Of a stretch of 64,000 nt of DNA, positions 53,108-61,720 are shown piece by piece. Position 1 is the stretch's first letter; each line of letters begins with the position of its first letter. The notes beneath the pieces were generated by a model. That model saw only the letters and a list, made by a program, of their open reading frames with translations. It was not told the DNA's origin and ran no database searches. Source of the DNA: Bog-756 sp963812525 (GTDB lineage Bacteria; Actinomycetota; Acidimicrobiia; Acidimicrobiales; RAAP-2); NCBI GenBank assembly GCA_963812525.1, contig CAWEVL010000011.1, positions 1,178,001-1,242,000 on the forward strand, read 5' to 3'. A program made the position numbers and the translations under genes.

Positions 53108-53737
53108 CTACGAGGCCGCGAACAAATCCAGGCGGCGTCCCAGGAGCACATCGCAATCTGGCCACTCAGCGCTGACGATTGAATACATCGCCGAGTCCCG
53201 AAGCTGGCCCTCCTCGCCAGGTGCCCACGATGGGGACCAGTTTCGCAAGACGCCCTCGAAGGTTGCCCCCAGTCTCTCAATGGCCCTGCGAGAGCGCTCG
53301 TTTCTTGCATCCGTCTTTATGTCGACCCGGGCAACGCCCAGGCGCTCGAAGGCATGTTTTAGGAGAAGGCGTTTTGCCTCAACGTTGATTCCGGTGCCCT
53401 GAGCCGAGGCTGCCATCCAGGTCCAGCCAATCTCCACAGCACATGGCTCGTTGGGACGCCCAGGCCACGCCCTTGGGTCCCAGTAGGCGGTGCAACCCAC
53501 GGCACGATCATCGGCAAGCCGGATTTGAGCCAGAGGAGTGAGCTTGCCTGACTCAGCCTGCTGGAGCTGGCTGCCGATGTACTGGTCGACGTCCAAGCGG
53601 TGAGGGACCAAAGTGTGGCCAAAGCTGGAGCGATCCTCCTCCGCAGCGTCCGCCAGATCTGTGGAGTGTCTCAATGAAAGGGCCTCCAAACGAACCAATT
53701 CACCTTGGAGAACAGGAATATCCAGCGCCAGGGTCAT
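53108..53737 (-). CDS. GNAT-family N-acetyltransferase
   Basis: A 209-residue RimJ/L-like protein. V-R-L-E-A-L-S near residue 15, E-I-G-W-T-W-M near 103, A-Q-G-T-G-I-N-V-E-A-K near 112 (acetyl-CoA loop) and V-A-R-V-D-I-K-T-D-A-R-N-E-R-S near 134 are family marks. GAGGAGG precedes the ATG. The substrate is probably an amine on a small molecule or protein. Confidence 0.85.
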   Translation of the reverse strand: MTLALDIPVLQGELVRLEALSLRHSTDLADAAEEDRSSFGHTLVPHRLDVDQYIGSQLQQAESGKLTPLAQIRLADDRAVGCTAYWDPRAWPGRPNEPCAVEIGWTWMAASAQGTGINVEAKRLLLKHAFERLGVARVDIKTDARNERSRRAIERLGATFEGVLRNWSPSWAPGEEGQLRDSAMYSIVSAEWPDCDVLLGRRLDLFAAS

Positions 53738-53886
53738 CGGACCTCCTCATCGCTCCTGGCGTTGGCACCTTGCCATGGGCAGGTTGCCGGATCTTCCATG
53801 GGCCAGGTCCCTCGGATCCTCTGGATGAACGACGACACCTTATCCCCACCAGTAGCGTCGTGTCCGACACAACCCGGTCCTCACTG

Positions 53887-53940
53887 CCCTCGATCGCTGA
53901 GTCGGTGGCGGCTATTGGCCGTGGCTGACGGCACATGTGG
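53887..53940 (+). repeat. Short dispersed element (head type)
   Basis: GTCGGTGGCGGCTATTGGCC and the following GTGGCTGACGGCAC match the element at 63018-63075 with a few changes. Similar heads occur at the 5' end of some dispersed structured repeats. It lies right before the methyltransferase gene. Confidence 0.45.
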
Positions 53941-53960
53941 CGTGTGGAAGAGTAGCCGTG

Positions 53961-54746
53961 ATGGAACCGGACATCTTGGCGTACTACAACGAAGGCCGGG
54001 AACAGACCAGGCTCACATCAATTGGTCGGCTGGAGTTTCTCCGCACCCAAGAACTGCTTCATCGGTACCTTCCACCACCGCCGGCCGCGGTCTTGGACAT
54101 CGGCGGAGGAGCTGGCATTCATACTCTGCCACTCCAAGCAGTGGGATTCAGTGTCACGTTGATTGATCCGGTCGGACTCCACATCAGGCAAGCACGGGAG
54201 GCTGGAGTAGTTGACGCTTCCATCGGTGATGCCTTGCATCTTCAGCTCGAAGACGATTCGGCAGACGTCGCGCTGCTTTTAGGTCCGCTCTACCACCTCA
54301 CTGAGGAGATCGATCGGATCGGCGCTCTTAGAGAAGCCCGACGGGTGACTCGACCCGACGGACTACTAGCCGCAGCCTGCATTTCACGCTTTGCCTCTAC
54401 CTATGACGGCTTGGCCCTCCGCTATCTCAGCGATCCAGACTTCGAGAGAATCGTTGAGCGTGACCTAGCTCTTGGACAGCATCGCAACCCTGCACGACGA
54501 ACCGGATGGTTCACCACCGCTTACCTCCATCGACCTAATGAATTCGCCAAAGAGATCGCTGATGCCGGATGGTCAGACGTGTCCATGATTGCCGTTGAAG
54601 GCCCTGGACTTATCGCAGATATCGATTTCTGGCTCGAAGACGCCACACGGCAAGAAGCGCTGCTGCGAGCAATCCGCAGGGTCGAGTCAGAAGAATCAAT
54701 CCTTGGCGCATCGCCTCACCTGATTGCCTTCGCCCGAAATCGCTAG
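53961..54746 (+). CDS. Class I SAM-dependent methyltransferase
   Basis: A 261-residue enzyme. Motif I is V-L-D-I-G-G-G-A-G-I-H-T near residue 39, followed by L-I-D-P-V-G near 61 and G-D-A-L-H-L near 85, then V-A-L-L-L-G-P-L-Y-H-L-T near 98. The substrate is unknown. Start ATG 53961; GGAAGAG lies about 10 nt before it. Two upstream in-frame codons to 53937 are less likely. Confidence 0.85.
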   Translation: MEPDILAYYNEGREQTRLTSIGRLEFLRTQELLHRYLPPPPAAVLDIGGGAGIHTLPLQAVGFSVTLIDPVGLHIRQAREAGVVDASIGDALHLQLEDDSADVALLLGPLYHLTEEIDRIGALREARRVTRPDGLLAAACISRFASTYDGLALRYLSDPDFERIVERDLALGQHRNPARRTGWFTTAYLHRPNEFAKEIADAGWSDVSMIAVEGPGLIADIDFWLEDATRQEALLRAIRRVESEESILGASPHLIAFARNR

Positions 54747-54838
54747 GACCGCCCCAGATCGCCGGTTCTAGCCTTCGTGGTGAAGCCGGCGCTCCAACTC
54801 TGCATCTTGCAGCTCGCTCCGGCATTGGCGCTGAGGTG

Positions 54839-54979
54839 CTAGATCAGCGGATCTTGGCTCGGGCGGAACTCACGACGACGCCACCCGATCACGACCGCTA
54901 CAGCTACGAGCGTCGCGACGACCCCGACTTACCAAGCTGCGAAAAGCTGACCGCAATCAGGATACGATCCATCGATCAT
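54839..54979 (-). pseudogene. Small membrane-protein ORF with an in-frame stop
   Basis: The frame M-I-D-G-S-Y-P-D-C-G-Q-L-F-A-A-W is followed by TAA (54929-54931), then V-G-V-V-A-T-L-V-A-V-A-V-V-I-G-W-R-R-R-E, a single membrane helix with a basic tail. Both halves are in one frame, so it may be a small membrane protein with a nonsense change. Confidence 0.25.
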
Positions 54980-55166
54980 TCCCAAGCCCCCAAGCCCAAA
55001 CCCAATGCCATTGCCGCCTCGCCCCGGGACACGGCCTCAGTAATTGACTTGATGGACTTCAGCAATTGACAAGGCGAAATCGAAAGAGGAAACTGCCGCC
55101 GGCGGAACCGCGATCGATGGCCTTGACCCAACGCGTTGACAATCACCTAGGCGAGGAGAACTCCGA

Positions 55167-56417
55167 ATGAAGATTTACCGACTGACCGTCGTCGCTCTAC
55201 TGGCCCTCGGTATCGCGACCGTACTGATCCCGGCCGCAGAGGCCGGAGCATCCCCCTCCGTTCTCATCGTGGGCAGCGCCAAGAACTGCGTCGGTACCTA
55301 CACCACCATAAGCGCGGCGGTCCTGGCCGCCCTACCGGGCGACACCATCAAAGTGTGCCCCGGTACCTACGACGAGACGGTTAACGTCAACTCCCCCGAT
55401 CTGACTTTCGACGGAGCCAAGGCCGGCAAGACCGGTTCGGCCGGACGGGCCAGGGCCCTCACAAGGGAGTCTGTGGTCAGCGATGTCAACGGTGATTTCA
55501 TCCTGGGCTCGGCTGCCGACAACACCATCATCGACGGGTTCGCCCTTACCGGGGCTGGATCGCCCACCGTCAACCACGACGGCATCGAAGCATTCGCCGG
55601 CAGCAGTGGCCTGATAGTCGCTGACAACGTCATCGTCGGCAATGGGAACGGGATGAACCTCCAGAACCCAGACGCTACCGAACCCGCGATCATCGCGAAG
55701 AACTACATCTTCAACAACAACTCCGAGGGTGACCCCGGGTCAAACGGACAGACCGGAACCGGTGTCTTCATCTCCAACGGACCAGCCGACAATACTTCGA
55801 TCAGCAAGAACACCTTTGGAGAGGACAGCCAGACCGCCATCAACTTCGCCGGTGCTACCGGCAATCCGTCAGTCGGTCTGGTGGTTGCTAGCAACAAGAG
55901 TCTCAACGACGCCACATTTGTGGTGGCCATCAATAGCGTCAACGCGGCAATCGAGAACAATAAGATCACCGTCAACGGGTCGGTTCCCGGCGGCAACGGA
56001 ACCGGCATCCTCGACTTCGGGGGGAATGCTGGGCTCCACATCACCAAAAACAAGATGGTGTCGAACTCCACCGTGTCGTCAGCCATCTCCCTGCAGACCT
56101 ATGCTGGGTCGGCTAGTACGGATTCCACAGTGACCAACAACAAGGTCAGCGGATGGGACAACGGGGTCAAAGTGGCATCCTCCTACACCACCGCCTTGGT
56201 CTCCGGCAACCAACTGACCTCGAACGCGGCGTTCGGGATCTATGTGGGCTCCGGCACCAACAGCAATGTTGTCAGTCAGAACAGGATCTCGTCGGACAAC
56301 GGCAGTTCGATCGATTGCACCGACCTGAGTACGGGACATCTGACGGCCGGCACCGGCAATACCTGGCTCAAAAATGTGGGCAACGACCACAACTCGACCC
56401 CCGTGGGCATCTGCTGA
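55167..56417 (+). CDS. Secreted right-handed beta-helix (pectate-lyase-like) protein
   Basis: A 416-residue protein. Signal peptide residues 1-27 end near E-A-G-A. T-I-S-A-A-V-L-A-A-L-P-G-D-T-I-K-V near residue 48 is the usual cap of pectate-lyase-like proteins, and the remainder is a ladder of short parallel beta strands (I-I-D-G-F-A-L, L-I-V-A-D-N-V-I, I-I-A-K-N-Y-I-F, V-V-A-S-N-K). Catalytic residues are not identifiable. GGAGAA lies before the ATG. Substrate probably a polysaccharide, unproven. Confidence 0.8.
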   Translation: MKIYRLTVVALLALGIATVLIPAAEAGASPSVLIVGSAKNCVGTYTTISAAVLAALPGDTIKVCPGTYDETVNVNSPDLTFDGAKAGKTGSAGRARALTRESVVSDVNGDFILGSAADNTIIDGFALTGAGSPTVNHDGIEAFAGSSGLIVADNVIVGNGNGMNLQNPDATEPAIIAKNYIFNNNSEGDPGSNGQTGTGVFISNGPADNTSISKNTFGEDSQTAINFAGATGNPSVGLVVASNKSLNDATFVVAINSVNAAIENNKITVNGSVPGGNGTGILDFGGNAGLHITKNKMVSNSTVSSAISLQTYAGSASTDSTVTNNKVSGWDNGVKVASSYTTALVSGNQLTSNAAFGIYVGSGTNSNVVSQNRISSDNGSSIDCTDLSTGHLTAGTGNTWLKNVGNDHNSTPVGIC

Positions 56418-56640
56418 TTCCTTTTTGATACACCGGCGCCGCGGCGTTGGACCGTCATCGTTTGGAATGCCGAGTACGGCTGGGTTCCGCTGTCTTCGGC
56501 CAAATTCTCGCGCGTCCCATCTCTCCTGGTCTTCACAGATTTTGCGGGGCCGAAGTGATGATCGCAGCCACAGGGTGCCCGAAGTCCAAGCGCGACGGAC
56601 CCCGGTCAGAAACCTGGGGCCGTCGCAAGCTGAGATTGGC

Positions 56641-57900
56641 TCAGGCGAAGGGAATGGTGGCCTGGACCGTCGTCTTGGTCTTGACCTTCTTCGTGCCGTT
56701 GAGGGTGGTCACCGTCTCGGTCACCTGGACCGTGATCGAACTCGGAGCGGCCAGCTTTTTGTTCGGCGTCCCCGACAGGACCCCGGCCGAGGACAGCTTC
56801 AGCCCCTTCGGAAGCGTGACCTTCTTCCACTTCAGCGTGGTGGAGTAGGGGCTGGTGCTTGTGCCTACGTCTCCGTCCTGTAGGACTATTGGACCGTAGG
56901 CAAGCCCTGGTGTACAAGCGGGGAGCAATGACGTGGTGATCGAGAAATCACGAGTCGCAGCAATGTTGATTTCGCTCACTGAGTTAACGCCGGCGTCCGT
57001 CACCCACACGTGGGTGCCGTCGGACGAGATCCCGTAGGGCTCGTAGCCCACGGCGATGGTCTGGACGACGGCACCCGTCGAGGTGTCGATCTCCGTCACC
57101 GAGTTGCCGTTCTCGTTCGTGACCCAGACGTCGGTGCCGTCGGACGAGATGCCGTAGGGCTCGTAGCCTACGGGGATGGTCCGGACGACGGCAGCCGTCG
57201 AGGCGTCGATCTCGGTCGCTGAGTTACCGTTCTGGTTCGTCACCCAGACGTCGGTGCCGTCGGACGAGATGCCGTACGGCTGGCCGCCCACGGTGATGGC
57301 CTGGACGATCGCTCCGGTCGAGGCGTCGATCTCGGTCACCGTGTTGTCGCCGGCGTTCGCCACCCACACGTGAGCGCCGTCGGACGAGATGCCGTAGGGA
57401 GTGCGGCCCACGGGGATGGTCTGGACGACGGCGCCGGTCGAGGCGTCTATCTCGGTCACTGAGTTGCTGTTCTCGTTCGCCACCCACACGTCGGTGCCGT
57501 CGGACGAGATGCCATAGGGAGCCACACCCACGGGGACGGTCTGGACGACCGCTCCGCTCGAAGCGTCGAGCTCGGTCACCGTGTAGAGGCCGGTCGTCAC
57601 CCACACGTGGGTGCCGTCGGACGAGATGCCGGTGGGACTTTCGTCCACGGGGATGGTCCGGACGACGGCACCGGTCGACGCGTCGATCTCGCTGACTGAC
57701 TTATCGCCGGCGTTCGCCACCCACACGTCGGTGCCGTCGGACGAGATGGCGAAGGGATAGTTGCCCACGGGGATGGTCTGGACCACCGAGTCGGCTGAAG
57801 CAGGTACTGCCCCGCCGATCGCCACGGCGGTCAATGCAACACCCAACACCAGCGACCCCGCCAACGCCGGTCTGAGATATCTCCCGAATCGAATCGTCAT
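56641..57900 (-). CDS. Secreted seven-bladed YVTN beta-propeller with Ig-like domain
   Basis: A 419-residue protein. Signal peptide residues 1-36 end in A-S-A-D. Then follow seven units of 40 residues, each with Y-G-I-S-S-D-G-T-D-V-W-V and V-T-E-I-D-A-S-T-G-A-V-V. The last 100 residues are a putative Ig domain (L-P-K-G-L-K-L, G-V-L-S-G-T-P). GGAGGG precedes ATG 57900. It is a surface or secreted binding protein; ligand unknown. Confidence 0.85.
   Translation of the reverse strand: MTIRFGRYLRPALAGSLVLGVALTAVAIGGAVPASADSVVQTIPVGNYPFAISSDGTDVWVANAGDKSVSEIDASTGAVVRTIPVDESPTGISSDGTHVWVTTGLYTVTELDASSGAVVQTVPVGVAPYGISSDGTDVWVANENSNSVTEIDASTGAVVQTIPVGRTPYGISSDGAHVWVANAGDNTVTEIDASTGAIVQAITVGGQPYGISSDGTDVWVTNQNGNSATEIDASTAAVVRTIPVGYEPYGISSDGTDVWVTNENGNSVTEIDTSTGAVVQTIAVGYEPYGISSDGTHVWVTDAGVNSVSEINIAATRDFSITTSLLPACTPGLAYGPIVLQDGDVGTSTSPYSTTLKWKKVTLPKGLKLSSAGVLSGTPNKKLAAPSSITVQVTETVTTLNGTKKVKTKTTVQATIPFA
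57000..57790 (-). repeat. Seven tandem 120-bp units inside the propeller gene
   Basis: The segment CCGTCGGACGAGAT recurs at 57017, 57137, 57257, 57377, 57497, 57614 and 57734. Five spacings of 120 bp, one of 117, then 120. The DNA identity is high at exact positions, so recombination may change the number of blades. Confidence 0.8.
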
Positions 57901-58054
57901 GGCCAGCACCCTCCGCTCTTGGGTGCTGATCCTGCACCCGCCTGCCGGGAGTTCTACCACCGGATGCACCGTTCGTCACTTGCTTCAGTCCAGGCAAACA
58001 TGCAGGCGGATTCCGCTCCTTGATGCAACACCTATGGCGACTCGATGCGAGCCC

Positions 58055-58115
58055 GCCCAGGACGATCCGAGCTAGGGCCGAGACCTCAGGTCGCCAACGG
58101 CTGAGGTCATCCGGA
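58055..58115 (+). repeat. Dispersed structured repeat, hairpin core only
   Basis: GACCTCAG (58082-58089) and CTGAGGTC (58101-58108) form eight perfect pairs around GTCGCCAACGG, the best inner stem of all copies. It lies within the truncated PIN frame. Confidence 0.55.
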
Positions 58116-58169
58116 CTAGAAACAGCTCCAATGGGCTCCAGTACCTGAGTGGTTGGTCCTAGGTAAGAG

Positions 58170-58483
58170 AGGCCGAGCGCCTCATGTTCCGGCGCAGCAG
58201 GGTCGACTCGTTTGATGGTCTTGATCCGACCGATTGAGATGTCAAACGACGCGACCTCGCTCCCCGTAGACTCAGCACGGGCCACCAGGTAAGCCTCGGC
58301 GAAGTCCTGTCGATCGATTTCGTAGACCTCGACGGCCCTCAGCAACAGCGCCGGATCCACCGTAGTGATCGACCCAAAGGCGAGGAGCGAGCGCATCGCT
58401 TGAGCTATCTGTTCTCCAGAGGCCTTGTAGAACGGCTCAAGCACGTAGATGATCCCGGCGGCTACGAGATCAGCCCAGTAGGG
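58170..58483 (-). pseudogene. PIN-domain (VapC-like) toxin, 5'-truncated
   Basis: The minus-strand frame reads A-A-G-I-I-Y-V-L-E-P-F-Y-K, then A-L-L-L-R-A-V-E-V-Y, D-F-A-E-A-Y-L-V-A and V-A-S-F-D. That is the last two-thirds of a PIN nuclease, with the D-F-A-D and S-F-D acidic residues present but the first catalytic Asp missing. A TAG at 58484-58486 blocks it, 13 bp from the permease stop. No antitoxin is visible. Confidence 0.6.
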
Positions 58484-58495
58484 CTACGGTCCTCC

Positions 58496-59656
58496 TCATC
58501 CAGGTCGACCGTCTCCGGCGGGCTCGCCGCCCATCATCTTGAGCATTGGCATGCCGCCGGTACGGACAAACCGGTAGCTCAGTCCGGCCGCCGCAACGAG
58601 CGCCACGATGTTGAGAACCGTTGTGTAGTTCCACTGGATGGACGTTTCACCGACCTTGGCATTGCGCTCGGTGGGAACGAGTCCTAACAGCGAGAACAGG
58701 ATCTCGACCATGTAGCCGGCGACGACCATGGTGGCGTAAAAGCTGGCAAGAATGAATAGCATCATTTTCCTGCCGTAGTACTTCTTGTAGATAACGAGAA
58801 TCGGCAGGATGATTAGATCTGCGAACAGGAAACTGATCACCCCTCCGAAGCTAATGCCCGCGTTCCATAGCACACCTGCCAGGGGGACATTCCCAATGGA
58901 GCAGACAAAGCTCAAGATGCTGACGACCGGCCCGATCAGAGGCCCCCAGACCTTCGACAACAAGGGATGGTCGATCGCGAAGAAGCGATGCCAGAAGCTG
59001 TCGGGAACCCAAGCGGCAACTGCCCCGGCGATCAAGAGACCGAGCACGATATCCCGGATGACGGCTGCCCACTCCATGATGAAGATATGGGACACCGAGG
59101 TCACTGCCTCCTTGGACCGGAGACGATGCCACAGGCTGCCCTCCTCGCTGATGGTCATGTCCATGGCGGCGTGGCCCTCCATCGAACCTGCCAGGCCTCG
59201 TTCGGTCTGAATCCTGGCATCATCGATCAGGCGCTGACGAAGGCGCAGCCGGAATACGATGGCGATGAGCACGATCATTATGGGGCCCCCGACGAACTCG
59301 GCCAGCGTGAACTGCCATCCGATGAGTACGGCCAAGATCACCCCCAACTCGACCACCAGATTGGTCGATGCAATCTCGAAGGCCATCGCCGCAGTGAAAC
59401 TGGCCCCCTTCTTGAAAAGTGAGCGGGCAAGCGCCACTGCCGCATAGGAGCACGAGGAAGAGGCGACTCCGAACCCGGTGGCAATGAGTAGCGTGCGAGG
59501 TCGATCGTCGCCGAGCCGTTTGACGATCGTGCTCCGTCGAACCACCGCCTGGACAACTGCCGACAGAATAAATCCTAAAATCAAAGCCCAGAGGATCTCC
59601 CAGGTCATCGAGACACTGATGGTGAGGGCGTGCCCCAAGGCGTGAAGCAGTCTCAT
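58496..59656 (-). CDS. Permease of the UPF0718/ArsP-like family
   Basis: A 386-residue protein with about ten helices. The repeated family motif G-V-A-S-S-S-C-S-Y-A near residue 61 and its second copy F-V-C-S-I-G-N-V-P-L-A near 255 are diagnostic; the cysteines can bind a soft metal or arsenic species. The central cytoplasmic loop is His-rich. Start ATG 59656 without a clear ribosome-binding site. It is divergent from the DUF1326 gene at 60042. Confidence 0.85.
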   Translation of the reverse strand: MRLLHALGHALTISVSMTWEILWALILGFILSAVVQAVVRRSTIVKRLGDDRPRTLLIATGFGVASSSCSYAAVALARSLFKKGASFTAAMAFEIASTNLVVELGVILAVLIGWQFTLAEFVGGPIMIVLIAIVFRLRLRQRLIDDARIQTERGLAGSMEGHAAMDMTISEEGSLWHRLRSKEAVTSVSHIFIMEWAAVIRDIVLGLLIAGAVAAWVPDSFWHRFFAIDHPLLSKVWGPLIGPVVSILSFVCSIGNVPLAGVLWNAGISFGGVISFLFADLIILPILVIYKKYYGRKMMLFILASFYATMVVAGYMVEILFSLLGLVPTERNAKVGETSIQWNYTTVLNIVALVAAAGLSYRFVRTGGMPMLKMMGGEPAGDGRPG

Positions 59657-60041
59657 GGTGCGTACTCACTACCGACTCGGGACCATGTCCTCATGAACCC
59701 ATGAAACACCCGATTGGGCAACTGTGGTGCCCTGATCCTGACTGATACCAGAGTACTGGCCTTGCTCCTGAGCAGTCGGCGCGGCCAAGATCGCCGCGTC
59801 CGTTCTCCCTTGGTCCAAGTGGCGGCGGTTGGCGGCAGGACTTGAGTCCGATCACCTCCATCCATGCGGCTGTTGTGATACAGCCCCATGGGCAAGGGAA
59901 GCAGATAGGTCCCCTGACACGCGAGTCCTTTGTTGCGGGATTCCTTGGGCACATTGGAGGCCCTGCGTTCCACGAGCGGTTCGGTCCGTGAGGTGGCAAA
60001 ATGATTGTCGCCGAGGGGCGACTACCCCGAAGGAAGGTGCC
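59657..60041. other. Divergent gap between permease and DUF1326 genes, 385 bp
   Basis: Only the AAGGAAGG ribosome-binding site at 60030-60037 for the DUF1326 gene is clear. No repeat copy recognised. Confidence 0.4.
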
Positions 60042-60650
60042 ATGGCGTGGCAACTAGAAGGAACCTACTTTGAGAACTGCTCGTGTGACATGGTGTGCCC
60101 CTGCACAACTTCGGGGCTGACGATGGCTGCCGACCAGGATCGCTGCCAGGTGATGTTGGCGTTCCATGTGGACCACGGTCAAGTCGACGGGGTGGACGTG
60201 GATGACAAAACTGTCGTCGTCATTGCCGACACCCCACCCGTAATGATCGAGGGGAACTGGCACGTCGGTCTGGTGATGGATGCGGCGGCTTCGCCCGTAC
60301 AGGCCGACAAACTCGGGGCGGTGTTCAGCGGCCAGGCGGGTGGTCCGATGGCGATGCTGAGCCCGTTGATTGGCGAGATTCTTGGGATGGAGTCGGCTCC
60401 TATTGACTATGTCGATGATGGTCGTCGTCATTCGATCAAGGTCGGCGAGATGATCGACATCGAGATTGAAGACTTTGTGCCGCCCTCGAATCCCGATGGG
60501 GAGGTTGAGCACTTGACCGGAATGTTCCACCCTGCCAACTCGACACTCACCATTGCCAGAGCGAACCGGTCACGTGTGAACGCCTTCGGGCTGTCGTTCG
60601 GAAATGAAGGTAAGAATGGTCACTCGGCACCATTCTCCTGGTCAGCGTGA
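60042..60650 (+). CDS. DUF1326 protein
   Basis: A 202-residue protein. G-T-Y-F-E-N-C-S-C-D-M-V-C-P-C near residues 7-21 is the family start; D-D-K-T-V-V-V-I follows, and F-V-P-P-S-N-P-D-G closes the core. DUF1326 genes often lie beside DUF2182 genes, as here. The Cys cluster suggests metal binding; exact function unknown. Confidence 0.9.
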   Translation: MAWQLEGTYFENCSCDMVCPCTTSGLTMAADQDRCQVMLAFHVDHGQVDGVDVDDKTVVVIADTPPVMIEGNWHVGLVMDAAASPVQADKLGAVFSGQAGGPMAMLSPLIGEILGMESAPIDYVDDGRRHSIKVGEMIDIEIEDFVPPSNPDGEVEHLTGMFHPANSTLTIARANRSRVNAFGLSFGNEGKNGHSAPFSWSA

Positions 60651-61443
60651 ACACGACCGTCTCCGAGTCAGCGTGAACTCGGCCGCCCCGAGCCTGCGAT
60701 CCCTAACACCCCCAGCATCGCTTCTGCTTCTTGCGGCGGCCGGAGCATGGGTCGGTGTCGTGGTTATTGCCCGTCACATGGGGCCAATGCCGGGCACAAT
60801 GGGCCTCGGACTTTGGACCTTCGTGGTCGTCTGGGTGCTCATGATGACCGCCATGATGCTGCCCTCGGTAACGCCCTTTGCTTCGCTTTATACCCGAAGC
60901 TTTGGGGGTCGTCGAGCGGTGCGGACGGTGACCTTCGCTGCCGGATACCTGATCGTCTGGGGACTCGCAGCCATGCCCGCCTATGCGCTGGCATGGTCGG
61001 CTGATCGCCTCATCGGAACTCACCCGTCCGGTGCGACGGCGCTGGCAGTGGTCATCTTTGTCACCTGTGGCGTCTATCAGTTGACGCCCCTGAAGGACCG
61101 GTGCTTGGCCCATTGCCGTTCGCCGCTTGGGTTGGTGTTCAAGTTAGGGTCCTACCAGGGACCTACGCGGGACTTACGGGCTGGCATCTACCACGGAGTC
61201 TTCTGCCTCGCCTGCTGCTGGGGACTCATGGCCCTGTTGATTGCGTTTGGGTTGATGAACCTCGTCGCCATGCTCCTTCTAGCGGCGGTCGTGGTCGTCG
61301 AGAAGGTTCTGCCCTGGGGATATGGGTTCAGCAGAGCACTGGGTGTCGCGGCATTGGTTTTCGCCATCGTCGTGGTGTTCGATCCTGGAATGGCACCTGG
61401 ACTCCACCCCGCCGTCACGGCTGGTCACATGGGCGGTATGTGA
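60616..61443 (+). CDS. DUF2182 metal-binding membrane protein
   Basis: A 275-residue protein with six or so helices. V-W-V-L-M-M-T-A-M-M-L-P-S near residue 73 is the DUF2182 signature (methionine-rich, probable metal site), with G-V-Y-Q-L-T-P-L-K near 153 and C-W-G-L-M near 202. ATG 60616 follows GAAGG by 5 nt and overlaps the DUF1326 gene by 35 bp; a GTG near 60671 is a second possible start. The two form one operon, probably for a metal at the membrane. Confidence 0.8.
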   Translation: MVTRHHSPGQREHDRLRVSVNSAAPSLRSLTPPASLLLLAAAGAWVGVVVIARHMGPMPGTMGLGLWTFVVVWVLMMTAMMLPSVTPFASLYTRSFGGRRAVRTVTFAAGYLIVWGLAAMPAYALAWSADRLIGTHPSGATALAVVIFVTCGVYQLTPLKDRCLAHCRSPLGLVFKLGSYQGPTRDLRAGIYHGVFCLACCWGLMALLIAFGLMNLVAMLLLAAVVVVEKVLPWGYGFSRALGVAALVFAIVVVFDPGMAPGLHPAVTAGHMGGM

Positions 61444-61474
61444 CACAGGTTTGACTGTGATTTTCTTGCCTTGC

Positions 61475-61510
61475 TGGTGCACTCGGCCGGGATTGAACCC
61501 GAGACACGGC
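61475..61510 (-). tRNA. tRNA 3'-half remnant with CCA
   Basis: The minus strand ends ...GTTCAATCC...GAGTGCACCA. T-loop, acceptor arm and CCA can be placed, but the anticodon arm is about 10 nt too short and the 5' acceptor strand does not pair. A pseudo-tRNA or an attachment-site remnant is the best reading; it is not an active tRNA. Confidence 0.3.
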
Positions 61511-61720
61511 ACTTGTACTCGTCGCCGGCCCTGAGCCACCTCCCCCTCCCCGATCGCAAGCGGGTCAAGACCAGCACGCTTCGCTTGTTTGCGGGATGTT
61601 CGATCAAGCAGCAGCGACGGCTCAGTATCCGGCCCTGCGGGGCAAGCAACTGTACCGGGGCGACAGACGACACCGCGAAGACCGTTGCCCGGTATGGCCT
61701 CTCAGATGGGCTTCGACAAC

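Noticed and set aside
51970..53175. 401-codon plus-strand open frame
   Set aside because: Shadow of the repeat-rich secreted protein gene on the minus strand; the repeats create a long stop-free frame.
57000..57790. Tandem repeats as a non-coding satellite
   Set aside because: They are in frame and encode propeller blades of the gene 56641-57900.
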